The position numbers and the translations under genes are program-made. Shown here piece by piece: positions 20,079 through 28,140 of a stretch of 64,000 bases of DNA. The stretch spans positions 62,001-126,000 of the forward strand of contig NZ_JABWDU010000004.1 in the NCBI RefSeq assembly GCF_013371465.1. Direction: 5' to 3'. Below the pieces are notes generated by a model. It was not told the origin of the DNA and ran no database searches. It worked only from the letters and a program-made list of their open reading frames with translations. Numbering within the stretch: the stretch's first letter is position 1; each line of letters begins with the position of its first letter. The DNA is from Ensifer oleiphilus (GTDB taxonomy: Bacteria; Pseudomonadota; Alphaproteobacteria; Rhizobiales; Rhizobiaceae).

Positions 20079-21350
20079 ATGGCAGATTTCGATGCGCGTG
20101 CCTTTCTCACCACTCTTTTCGAGGCGGCCGTGCGTGCTGCCGACCCTTATGAGGCGATCCGTGCGCATCTGCCGGAAAAACCGAAGGGGAGAACGGTCGT
20201 CGTCGGGGCTGGCAAGGCCGCAAGCCAGATGGCGGCGGCCTTCGAGAAACTGTGGGATCACCCGCTGACAGGCACTGTCGTTGCCCGCCACGGGCCGATC
20301 GAGCCCTGCGAGCGCATTCGCGTGCTGCAGTCGGCCCATCCGGTGCCGGATGAGGCGGGCTTGCGGGCGTCTGAAGAACTGCTGAAGCTGGTGGAAGGCT
20401 TGACCGCAGACGATTTGGTCGTTGCGCTGATCTCAGGCGGTGGGTCGTCGCTGCTGCCGGCGCCGCCGGAGGGCATGACGCTTGCCGACGAGATCGCCGT
20501 CAACCGGGCGCTGCTTGCCTCCGGCGCGCCGATCTCGGCGATGAACGTCGTGCGCAAGCATGTGTCGCGCATCAAGGGTGGGCGCCTGGCTGTAGCCGCC
20601 GGTCCGGCCCTTCTCGTCACCCTCGTCGTCTCCGACGTGCCCGGCGACAATCCCGCTTTCGTCGCCTCCGGCCCGACGGTGGCGGACGGCTCGACAGTGA
20701 AGGAAGCGCTTGAGATCGTCGATCGCTATGGCATGGTCCTTCCCGAAGGCGTGATGGCGCATCTGCGATCCGAACGAGCGCATGCGCCCGATCCATCGGA
20801 TGCGATTTTCCGCAGGCACGAATGCCATGTGATCGCTTCGGCGAGCGTCTCGCTGCAGGCGGCCGCGGGCAGGGCTAGAGAGTTGGGCGTCGAGGCCCGC
20901 ATTCTGTCGGATGCCATCGAAGGCGAGGCGCGGGATATCGGCCGCATGCATGCCGCTCTGGCGCGTGAAGTCGCGCTGCGCAATCGGCCGTTCGAAAAGC
21001 CGGTCGTGCTCCTGTCCGGCGGCGAGACCACGGTGACGATAACAGGCAAGGACTACGGCAAGGGCGGCCGCAACAGCGAATTGCTGCTGTCGCTGGCGCT
21101 CGACATCGAGGGGCTCGACGGGGTCGACGCTCTTGCAGCGGACACCGATGGCATCGACGGCTCGGAGGACAATGCCGGTGCCTTTGCCGATGGCAAAAGC
21201 GTTGCCCGCATGCGGGCTGCGGGCGCCGATCCGCGCGCGCATCTGGCCCGCCACGACGCCTGGTCGGCATTTTCGGCGAGCGGCGATCTGTTCGTACCCG
21301 GCCCGACCGGAACCAACGTCAATGATTTCAGGGCAATGCTGATCCGTTAG
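20079..21350 (+). CDS. Glycerate 2-kinase, MOFRL family
   Basis: Phosphorylates D-glycerate to 2-phosphoglycerate, feeding lower glycolysis. The 423-residue protein has the MOFRL/GckA architecture: an N-terminal domain with VVVGAGKAASQMA and LISGGGSSLLPAPPEGMTL, and a C-terminal MOFRL domain with VLLSGGETTVTITG, GKGGRNSELLLSLAL and DTDGIDGSEDNAGAF. I start at the ATG at 20079; a TTG at 20070 overlapping the Dabb stop is an alternative. It is the last gene of the GMC-Dabb operon, which suggests that glycerate or hydroxypyruvate is an end product of the pathway. Confidence 0.9.
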   Translation: MADFDARAFLTTLFEAAVRAADPYEAIRAHLPEKPKGRTVVVGAGKAASQMAAAFEKLWDHPLTGTVVARHGPIEPCERIRVLQSAHPVPDEAGLRASEELLKLVEGLTADDLVVALISGGGSSLLPAPPEGMTLADEIAVNRALLASGAPISAMNVVRKHVSRIKGGRLAVAAGPALLVTLVVSDVPGDNPAFVASGPTVADGSTVKEALEIVDRYGMVLPEGVMAHLRSERAHAPDPSDAIFRRHECHVIASASVSLQAAAGRARELGVEARILSDAIEGEARDIGRMHAALAREVALRNRPFEKPVVLLSGGETTVTITGKDYGKGGRNSELLLSLALDIEGLDGVDALAADTDGIDGSEDNAGAFADGKSVARMRAAGADPRAHLARHDAWSAFSASGDLFVPGPTGTNVNDFRAMLIR

Positions 21351-21410
21351 AGCATCTGCTCTCAGGTGTTAGCTTTGAATGCAGATAAGAAGCTCCAGCA
21401 GCAACGACCG

Positions 21411-21446
21411 AAAACGCCATGCATTCGGACGAACGCATGGCGTTTT
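21411..21446. terminator. Bidirectional terminator between gckA and the aminotransferase
   Basis: AAAACGCCATGC and GCATGGCGTTTT form a perfect 12-bp stem around a 12-nt loop, with A and T runs on the two sides. It can stop both the glycerate kinase transcript and the convergent aminotransferase transcript. Confidence 0.75.
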
Positions 21447-21489
21447 ACGAAAATAGATTAGCCGGATTCTCGCGCAGCGACGACATTGC

Positions 21490-21528
21490 GACGCAGCCGC
21501 CGAGGTCTTCGGCGGCTGTGTCTTTTTT
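21490..21528 (+). terminator. Second plus-strand terminator
   Basis: GACGCAGCCGCCGA pairs with TCGGCGGCTGTGTC around a short GGTC-containing loop (one G-T pair), followed by TTTTTT. It lies immediately next to the stop codon of the convergent aminotransferase gene and would catch read-through from the glycerate kinase side. Confidence 0.75.
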
Positions 21529-21531
21529 GCG

Positions 21532-22869
21532 TTACTTGGCGCGCTTCAGCGCATCGCCGAGGATCGAGACGATTTCGCCGAAGTGATTTTCGTCGGCAAT
21601 CAGCGGCGGCGAGAAGGCGATGATGTCGCCTGTCACGCGGATCAGCAGGCCCTTTTCGAAGCAATCGACGAAGACGTCATAGGCGCGGGCGCCGATGGCG
21701 CCGTCGCGCGACTGCAGCTCGATGCCGGCGATCAGGCCGATGGTGCGGATGTCGATGACATAGGGCAGGCCCTTCAGCGAATGCATGGCGTCGTGCCAGG
21801 CGTCCTGCAGCTCGGCGGCGCGGGTCATCAGGCCCTCGTCGCGGTAGATGTCGAGCGTCGCGATACCGGCGGCGCACGCGGCCGGGTGGCCGGAGTAGGT
21901 ATAGCCGTGGAACAGCTCGATCGCATTTTCCGGGCCGTGCATCAGCGCGTCGTGCACCTTGCGGCTGGCAAAGACGGCGCCCATCGGGATCGCGCCGTTG
22001 GTCAGCCCCTTGGCCGCCGTCACCATGTCGGGCGTGACGCTGAAGAAGTCGGTGGCAAAGGGGGCGCCGAGGCGGCCGAAACCGGTGATGACTTCATCGA
22101 AGATCAGCAGGATGCCGTGTTTGTCGCAGATGGCGCGCAGGCGTTCGAGATAACCCTTCGGCGGGATGAGCACGCCGGTCGAACCGGCAACCGGCTCGAC
22201 GATGCAGGCGGCGATCGTCTCGGCGCCATGCAGTGCCACCAGCCGCTCGAGATCGTCGGCAAGCTCGGCGCCGTGCTCCGGCTGGCCCTTCACGAAGGCA
22301 TTCTTGGCGGGGTCGTGGGTGTGACGCAGGTGGTCGGAACCGGGAAGCTGCGGGAAGACGCGGCGGTTGTTGAGGATGCCGCCGACGGAAATGCCGCCGA
22401 AGCCGACGCCGTGATAGCCGCGCTCGCGGCCGATCAAGCGCGTGCGCGTGCCCTGGCCGATCGCGCGCTGATAGGCGATCGCCATCTTCAGGGCGGTGTC
22501 GACCGATTCCGAGCCCGAGCCGGTGAAGAAGACGCGGTCGAGCTTCTGGCCGTCCGGTCCCGGTGCAATCTCGGCGAGGCGCTCGGCAAAGTCGAAGGCG
22601 ATCGGGTGGCCCATCTGGAAGGACGGCGCGAAATCCATCGTCGTCAGCTGGCGTTCGACCGCAGAGGCAATCTGTCGGCGGCCGTGGCCGGCGTTGACGC
22701 ACCAGAGGCCGGCGGTGCCGTCGAGGATCGTGCGACCATCGGTGCTGGTGTAGTGCATGCCCTCGGCCGAGGCGAGCAGGCGCGGGGCCGCCTTGAACTG
22801 CCTGTTGGCGGTAAAGGGCATCCAGTAGCTGTCGAGTACGGGGGCGTTGGGCTTGGTGTGCTGGTTCAT
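21532..22869 (-). CDS. Class III omega-aminotransferase (beta-alanine:pyruvate type)
   Basis: A 445-residue PLP enzyme that transfers the terminal amino group of an omega-amino acid or amine to pyruvate. The N-terminus SYWMPFTANRQFKAAPR, the cofactor phosphate loop FFTGSGSESVDTALKMA, the Asp of LIFDEVITGFGR and the Schiff-base Lys in TAAKGLTNGAIPMG (near residue 287) are all present. The ATG at 22869 is preceded by AGGAGGACGCC; the in-frame ATG at 22920 is not. It is divergent from an XRE-cupin regulator that probably controls it. The match is best to omega-amino-acid:pyruvate aminotransferases; beta-alanine, 4-aminobutyrate or a polyamine could be the donor. Confidence 0.88.
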   Translation of the reverse strand: MNQHTKPNAPVLDSYWMPFTANRQFKAAPRLLASAEGMHYTSTDGRTILDGTAGLWCVNAGHGRRQIASAVERQLTTMDFAPSFQMGHPIAFDFAERLAEIAPGPDGQKLDRVFFTGSGSESVDTALKMAIAYQRAIGQGTRTRLIGRERGYHGVGFGGISVGGILNNRRVFPQLPGSDHLRHTHDPAKNAFVKGQPEHGAELADDLERLVALHGAETIAACIVEPVAGSTGVLIPPKGYLERLRAICDKHGILLIFDEVITGFGRLGAPFATDFFSVTPDMVTAAKGLTNGAIPMGAVFASRKVHDALMHGPENAIELFHGYTYSGHPAACAAGIATLDIYRDEGLMTRAAELQDAWHDAMHSLKGLPYVIDIRTIGLIAGIELQSRDGAIGARAYDVFVDCFEKGLLIRVTGDIIAFSPPLIADENHFGEIVSILGDALKRAK

Positions 22870-23016
22870 GGCGTCCTCCTGAGGTCGGCGATTGACGCCA
22901 TGATTTGATTTGCCAAACAAGTCCTTTTCTGCTGTCGTTCAAGTCATTGAATTCTATACAATGAAAGTTTCAAAGTTGCGGTATTTCGAACAACCTGAAC
23001 ACTGGAATGGACAGCC

Positions 23017-23565
23017 ATGAGCGTCGACATCGGAAACCGGCTGCGTCACCTCCGGCTGATGCACAATCTCTCGCAGCGCGAACTGGCGAAGCGCGCGGGC
23101 GTGACCAACTCGACGATCTCGCTGATCGAATCGAATGCCTCCAATCCTTCCGTCGGCGCGTTGAAGCGCATCCTCGACGGCATTCCGATCGGGCTTGCGG
23201 AATTCTTCTCCTTCGAGCCTGAGCGGCCGCGCAAGGCGTTCTATGCGGCGGAGGAACTGGTCGAGATCGGCAAGGGCCCGATCTCCTATCGCCAGATCGG
23301 CGAAAACCTCTTCGGCCGCAGCCTGCAGATCCTGAAGGAGTGTTACCAGCCGGGCGCGGACACCGGGAAAGTGCCGCTTGTGCATGACGGCGAGGAGGGC
23401 GGCATCGTGCTGTCGGGGCGCATCGAGGTTACCGTCGACGACGAGCGGCGGATCCTCGGGCCGGGGGATGCCTACTATTTCGAAAGCCGCAGGCCACATC
23501 GGTTTCGCTGCGTTGGGCCGGTGCCTTGCGAAGTGATCAGCGCCTGCACGCCGCCAACGTTTTGA
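23017..23565 (+). CDS. XRE-family regulator with C-terminal cupin domain (PuuR-like)
   Basis: A 182-residue regulator: an HTH_3 domain (IGNRLRHLRLMHNLSQREL, VTNSTISLIESN, residues 5-60) and a C-terminal cupin (HDGEEGGIVLSGRIEVTVDD, PGDAYYFESRRPHRFRC, residues 105-175) that likely binds a small amine or amino acid. This layout is that of PuuR and relatives, regulators of polyamine and amino-acid catabolism. It is divergent from the omega-aminotransferase gene, the obvious target. The 147 bp between them hold both promoters. Confidence 0.88.
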   Translation: MSVDIGNRLRHLRLMHNLSQRELAKRAGVTNSTISLIESNASNPSVGALKRILDGIPIGLAEFFSFEPERPRKAFYAAEELVEIGKGPISYRQIGENLFGRSLQILKECYQPGADTGKVPLVHDGEEGGIVLSGRIEVTVDDERRILGPGDAYYFESRRPHRFRCVGPVPCEVISACTPPTF

Positions 23566-23594
23566 GTGGGTATGGCAGAACCGAGATCGGAAAA

Positions 23595-23813
23595 GCCCCT
23601 CATCCCGCTGCCGCGACCTTCTCCCCGCAGGCGGGGCGAAGGGACATGCGGCGTGCTCCGTGATCCCTCTCAACTTTCTCAGAGGTTTCGGGGATGCGCC
23701 GTGCGAAGCGACGGCGATTGGAAAAGGTGTCATTGCAGGCGGAAAGGGGCGTTGCAGCGGACTCGACGCTGTCCCCTCGCCCCGGGTGCGGGGAGAGGGC
23801 TAGGGTGAGGGGC
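23595..23813. repeat. Intergenic palindromic mosaic repeat (RIME-like)
   Basis: The ends are imperfect inverted repeats: GCCCCTCATCCC with CTTCTCCCCGC on the left, and GCGGGGAGAGGGC with AGGGTGAGGGGC on the right. Internal small hairpins such as CCCCGCAGGCGGGG also occur. This is the look of the interspersed palindromic mosaic elements common between genes in Rhizobiales. It fills the 259-bp gap between the regulator and aatB; short open frames across it are not genes. Confidence 0.65.
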
Positions 23814-23824
23814 CTACCGCCGAG

Positions 23825-25057
23825 TTACGAAAGCCGCGCGCAGGCGTCGGCGATGCGCGTCAGCGCTTCCTTCAGTTCCGCTTCCGATGTCGCGTAGGAG
23901 ATGCGGAAGAACGGCGACAGGCCGAAGGCCGAGCCGGGGACGACGGCTACATGGGCATCGTCGAGCAGGTAGGCGCAGAAGTCCGTGTCCGTCTCGATGG
24001 TCTTGCCAGATGGCGTGACCTTGCCGAGCATGCCGGCGCAGCCGGAGAAGGTGTAGAAGGCCCCTTCCGGAACGCGGCAGTCGAGACCGTCGATGGCGTT
24101 GAGGCCGTTGACGACCAGATCGCGGCGGCGCTGGAAGCTGGCCGTGCGTTCCTTCAGGAACTCCTGCGGGCCGGTCAGCGCTGCCACCGAGGCGGCCTGG
24201 CTGACTGACGAAGGGCAGGAGGTCGCCTGGCTCTGGACGACGGCCATAGCCTTGATCAGGTCGCGCGGGCCGCCGGCATAGCCGATGCGCCAGCCGGTCA
24301 TGGCATAGGCCTTGGAGACGCCGTTGACCGTCAGGGTGCGGTCTTTCAGGCGCGGCTCCAGCTGGGCCGGCGTGACGAAGCGGAAGCCGTCATAGACGAT
24401 GTGCTCGTACATGTCGTCGACCAGCAGCCACACATGCGGATGGCGCAAGAGCACGTCGAGCAGCGGCCGATAATCGTCGGCGCTGTAGGCGGCGCCCGAA
24501 GGGTTGGACGGCGAGTTCAGGAGCACCCAGCGCGTCCTAGGCGTGATCGCCGCTTCGAGCTTATCGGCTGTCAGGCGAAAACCCGAGGCCGCGTCGCAAG
24601 GGATCAGTACCGGCTTGCCTTCGCAGATCTGGACGATATCCGAATAGGACGTCCAGTAGGGCGTGGGGATGACGACTTCGTCGCCGGCATCGATCGTCGC
24701 CATCATGGCGTTGAACAGGATCTGCTTGGCGCCGGTGGCAACCGTGATCTCGTCCTGCTCGTAGGCAAGGCCGTTCTCGCGCTGGAACTTTTCGCGGATC
24801 GCCTTCTTCAGTTCCGGGGTGCCGTCGAGTGCCGTGTACTTGGTTTCGCCGCGCTTTATCGCCGCGCAGGCGGCATCCTTGACGGTGTCAGGCGTGTCGA
24901 AGTCCGGCTCGCCGGCGCCCAGAATGATGACCGGCTTGCCTTCGCGCTTCATGGCTTGCGCGCGCGCGCCGATTTTCAGGATTTCGGATACCCCGATCGA
25001 GGAGATCCGCGAGGCGGGCTTGAAGCCCGCCTCCTTGACCGTTGCGTTGATGGTCAT
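23825..25057 (-). CDS. aatB: Aspartate/2-aminoadipate-type aminotransferase AatB
   Basis: A 410-residue class I aminotransferase. It matches the rhizobial AatB protein as I recall it, starting MTINATVKEAGFKPASRISS. Key blocks are ILGAGEPDFDTPDTVK, the PLP-stacking region TGAKQILFN, LLNSPSNPSGA (Asn), the Schiff-base Lys in VNGVSKAYAMTGWRIGY (near residue 248) and the substrate-carboxylate Arg in FFRISYA. AatB is known as an aspartate aminotransferase. Here it is the last gene of a run hglS-D2HG dehydrogenase-semialdehyde dehydrogenase-aatB, 27 bp after its neighbour. The missing step in that pathway is 2-aminoadipate transamination, so I infer that role in addition to or instead of aspartate. 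Confidence 0.88.
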   Translation of the reverse strand: MTINATVKEAGFKPASRISSIGVSEILKIGARAQAMKREGKPVIILGAGEPDFDTPDTVKDAACAAIKRGETKYTALDGTPELKKAIREKFQRENGLAYEQDEITVATGAKQILFNAMMATIDAGDEVVIPTPYWTSYSDIVQICEGKPVLIPCDAASGFRLTADKLEAAITPRTRWVLLNSPSNPSGAAYSADDYRPLLDVLLRHPHVWLLVDDMYEHIVYDGFRFVTPAQLEPRLKDRTLTVNGVSKAYAMTGWRIGYAGGPRDLIKAMAVVQSQATSCPSSVSQAASVAALTGPQEFLKERTASFQRRRDLVVNGLNAIDGLDCRVPEGAFYTFSGCAGMLGKVTPSGKTIETDTDFCAYLLDDAHVAVVPGSAFGLSPFFRISYATSEAELKEALTRIADACARLS

Positions 25058-25084
25058 CGCTTGTGTCCTACTCGATGTCGCCGG

Positions 25085-26617
25085 TTATTCGATGTCGAAC
25101 GAAACGCCCTGCGCCAGCGGCAGAGCCTTCGAGTAGTTCACGGTATTGGTGGCGCGGCGCATATAGGCCTTCCAGGAATCGGAACCCGATTCGCGGCCGC
25201 CGCCGGTTTCCTTTTCGCCACCGAACGCGCCGCCGATTTCAGCGCCCGAGGTGCCGATGTTGACGTTGGCGATACCGCAGTCCGAGCCGTCGACGGCCAG
25301 GAACCGTTCGGATTCCTGCATGTCGCGGGTGAAGATCGACGAGGACAGGCCGGCTGCGACCGCATTGTGGTCGGCAACGACGGCGTCGAAATCGCTATAC
25401 TTCATCACGTAGAGGATCGGCGCGAAGGTTTCCTCGAGAACCGGGCCTGCCTGCTTGGGCATTTCGACCAAAGCGGGCTTGGCGTAGTAGCCGTTGGCAT
25501 AACCGAGCTCGACGCGTTCGCCGCCGGTGACGGTGCCGCCATGGGCCTTGGCTTCGTCTATTGCCTTCTGCATGCCGTCGAAAGCGGCCTTGTCGACCAG
25601 CGGGCCGACGAGGGCGGTGGATTCGAGAGGGTTGCCGACGGAAACCGAACCATAGGCCTTCTTCAGGCGCGGAACGAGCTGGTCGTAGACGCTTTCATGC
25701 ACGAACAGGCGGCGCATGGTGGTGCAGCGCTGGCCGGCGGTGCCCATGGCGCCGAAGGCGATGGCGCGCAGCGCCATGTCGAGATCGGCCGACGGGCAGA
25801 CGATACCGGCATTGTTGCCGCCGAGTTCGAGGATCGCGCGGGCAAAACGCTTGGCAAGGCGCGGGCCGACGTCGCGACCCATGCGGGTGGAACCGGTTGC
25901 CGAGACCAGCGGGACCTTCGGGTTGTCGACGAGCACTTCACCGACGGTGCGGTCGCCGATCAGAACCTGCGACAGGCCTTCCGGCGCATCGCCGAAGCGG
26001 GCGAGGGCGCGCTCGAAGATAGCCTGCGATGCAAGCGCGGTGAGCGGGGTCTTTTCCGACGGCTTCCACACAACGGAGTTGCCGCAGACGAGCGCCAGCG
26101 CCGTGTTCCACGACCAGACGGCAACCGGGAAGTTGAAGGCGGAGATGACGCCGACGACGCCGAGCGGATGCCAGGTTTCCATCATGCGGTGGCCGGGGCG
26201 CTCGGTGGCGATCGTGAGACCATAGAGCTGGCGGGACAGGCCAACTGCGAAATCGCAGATGTCGATCATTTCCTGGACTTCGCCGAGACCTTCGGAGGTG
26301 ATCTTGCCGGCTTCGATCGAAACCAGGCGGCCGAGGTCGGCCTTGAAGGCGCGCAGCTCTTCGCCGAGCAGGCGGATCAGTTCGCCGCGCTTCGGCGCCG
26401 GAACCAGACGCCAGGCCTTGAAGGCTTCATGGGCCTGGTCGATCTTGGCGGCCGCTTCTGCGGCCGAAACCGTCTTCAGGCTGGCGATCTGCTCGCCGGT
26501 GACCGGGCTGAAGGACGGCATGTCGCCGCCGGTGTAGAGTTCCTTGGCGACGCCCATCTTTTCGAGAAGCGCTGCGGCTTCCTTGGTCACGTCGACTTTC
26601 TTAGTTGCGATGTTCAT
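25085..26617 (-). CDS. 2-aminoadipate 6-semialdehyde/piperideine-6-carboxylate dehydrogenase (ALDH7 type)
   Basis: A 510-residue aldehyde dehydrogenase of the ALDH7/AmaB/Pcd group, oxidising 2-aminoadipate semialdehyde (in equilibrium with piperideine-6-carboxylate) to 2-aminoadipate. Visible are SAFNFPVAVWSWNTALAL, TGSTRMGRDV, the general base Glu in LELGGNNAGIV, the catalytic Cys in GTAGQRCTTMRR (near residue 298) and the C-terminal block GGAFGGEKETGGGRESGSD, which is characteristic of this subfamily. It lies within the lysine-type operon, between the D2HG dehydrogenase (91 bp upstream) and aatB. Context and subfamily agree on lysine catabolism. Confidence 0.88.
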   Translation of the reverse strand: MNIATKKVDVTKEAAALLEKMGVAKELYTGGDMPSFSPVTGEQIASLKTVSAAEAAAKIDQAHEAFKAWRLVPAPKRGELIRLLGEELRAFKADLGRLVSIEAGKITSEGLGEVQEMIDICDFAVGLSRQLYGLTIATERPGHRMMETWHPLGVVGVISAFNFPVAVWSWNTALALVCGNSVVWKPSEKTPLTALASQAIFERALARFGDAPEGLSQVLIGDRTVGEVLVDNPKVPLVSATGSTRMGRDVGPRLAKRFARAILELGGNNAGIVCPSADLDMALRAIAFGAMGTAGQRCTTMRRLFVHESVYDQLVPRLKKAYGSVSVGNPLESTALVGPLVDKAAFDGMQKAIDEAKAHGGTVTGGERVELGYANGYYAKPALVEMPKQAGPVLEETFAPILYVMKYSDFDAVVADHNAVAAGLSSSIFTRDMQESERFLAVDGSDCGIANVNIGTSGAEIGGAFGGEKETGGGRESGSDSWKAYMRRATNTVNYSKALPLAQGVSFDIE

Positions 26618-26708
26618 GGTCTGACTCCCGTTTTATTGGCTTAGATCATTCGCTGGACTGGAATGCGGGCGGAAAACCGCACACACTTTTGCTCATTCCG
26701 CTCTGGCC

Positions 26709-28130
26709 TTACCCGAAGCGCACGCTGCCGAGTTTTCCCGGTGAGGTGAGCGTCTTCAAGCCTTTGGCCATGTCCTTGAGTTTGTCGGTTGTATAAAGGT
26801 CGTAATAGGCCTGGTTGCGGCGGCCGATCGCATGTTCCGCGCTGAAACTGCCGTGATACTCCTCGACGGCCACGGCGAAAACCCATTCTCTCAAACGCGG
26901 CTCGAATGTCGGATCGCCAAGAAGCGGGCTGTCCTTCGCCACCACGAGATTGAAGTGTACACCACCATCGCCGATATGGCCGAAGTCACAGACGGTGACA
27001 CCGGGAAACTTCGCCGGCATTTCGGCTTTCATATGGTCGCAGAAGGCCATGATGTCACCCCGGTTGAAGGAGACGTCGAAGGCGATCAGCTTGCCGAGGT
27101 GTTTCACGCCCTCCGAAAGCGCGTGGCGCAGCGCCCAGATTTCATGCGGCGGGCCGACGAAGGCGTCAGCAAGCGGTGCCGTTTCCATCTCCCAGATCTC
27201 TGCCAGCACCGTTTCGAGCACGGCGTCGAGCGATTGCTCGCCTTCGCGCGGTGCCCAGGTGCGGCTGATCTCGGTGAGAATGACGTAATCCGGGACATGT
27301 CCGCCCTGGAACGGGTTCTTCAGCGAAGGCACATGCGCGAACGCCGCCTTGACGGCGTTGCTCGACATGCCCTCAAAGGCCGAGAGATAGGCGCCGAGCC
27401 GCTCTTCCATGGCGCGCAGCAGCGGCATCACATGGGCGCCGCTTGCCGGCACCAGCAGCGCCGTCGCCGTCTGCTGCGGCAGGCGCTCCAGATTGAGTAC
27501 GCAATCGGTGACGACGCCGAAGGCGCCCGACGTGCCGACAAAGAGCTGCTTCCAGTCGACGCCGGTGTTGTTCTTGCGCAGGTCGCACTGAAGATTGAGC
27601 ACGGTGCCGTCTTCATCGGCGAGAACCACCGTCATGCCCAGCACATTGCGGCGCACGTCGCCGTACTTCAGGAAGCGCGAGCCGCCGGTGTTGGTGGCGA
27701 TCATGCCGCCGATGCGCGGATCCGCGCCGAGATCGATCGGGAAGAACAGGCCGTGTTCTTCCAGCCGGCGGTTGAGATCGGAAAGCCGGAAGCCGGCATC
27801 GACCCGCACCGACCGGTTGTCGAGATCGAGTTCGAAGGTTTTCGTCAGACGGTCGAGGCTGAGGATCGCCTCGGTGCCGGACGCGTCGGGCGTCGAGCCG
27901 GAGACAAGTCCGGTGTTGCCCGACTGTGGGATCAGGGTGATGCCGTGGCGCACGCAATAGGCGACCGTCGTGGACGTTTCTGCCGTCGTTGCCGGCCGCA
28001 GCACGACCGAGGCCAAGCCGTGATCGTAGCGGGCGCCGGTCTCGTAGGCTTGCCTGTCTTCAGCGCGCGTGACCACACCCTTGTCGCCAAGGATGCCGGT
28101 CAGCGCGTCGATGTGTGCCTGTTCGATCAT
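26709..28130 (-). CDS. FAD-linked D-2-hydroxyglutarate dehydrogenase
   Basis: A 473-residue flavoprotein with an N-terminal FAD_binding_4 domain (IPQSGNTGLVSGSTPD, GGMIATNTGGSRFLKYGD) and a C-terminal FAD-oxidase domain with the metal site VCDFGHIGDGGVHFN and EHAIGRRNQAYYDLY. This is the D-lactate/D-2-hydroxyglutarate dehydrogenase family; the enzyme should oxidise D-2-hydroxyglutarate to 2-oxoglutarate. The assignment among 2-hydroxyacids is made from its neighbour hglS, 10 bp upstream, whose product is D-2-hydroxyglutarate. The ribosome site is weak, so translation may be coupled to hglS. Confidence 0.85.
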   Translation of the reverse strand: MIEQAHIDALTGILGDKGVVTRAEDRQAYETGARYDHGLASVVLRPATTAETSTTVAYCVRHGITLIPQSGNTGLVSGSTPDASGTEAILSLDRLTKTFELDLDNRSVRVDAGFRLSDLNRRLEEHGLFFPIDLGADPRIGGMIATNTGGSRFLKYGDVRRNVLGMTVVLADEDGTVLNLQCDLRKNNTGVDWKQLFVGTSGAFGVVTDCVLNLERLPQQTATALLVPASGAHVMPLLRAMEERLGAYLSAFEGMSSNAVKAAFAHVPSLKNPFQGGHVPDYVILTEISRTWAPREGEQSLDAVLETVLAEIWEMETAPLADAFVGPPHEIWALRHALSEGVKHLGKLIAFDVSFNRGDIMAFCDHMKAEMPAKFPGVTVCDFGHIGDGGVHFNLVVAKDSPLLGDPTFEPRLREWVFAVAVEEYHGSFSAEHAIGRRNQAYYDLYTTDKLKDMAKGLKTLTSPGKLGSVRFG

Positions 28131-28140
28131 CGGGACGACA

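Noticed and set aside
23566-23808. 80-codon frame after the XRE-cupin gene
   Set aside because: It lies inside the palindromic mosaic repeat; the peptide is repeat-encoded.
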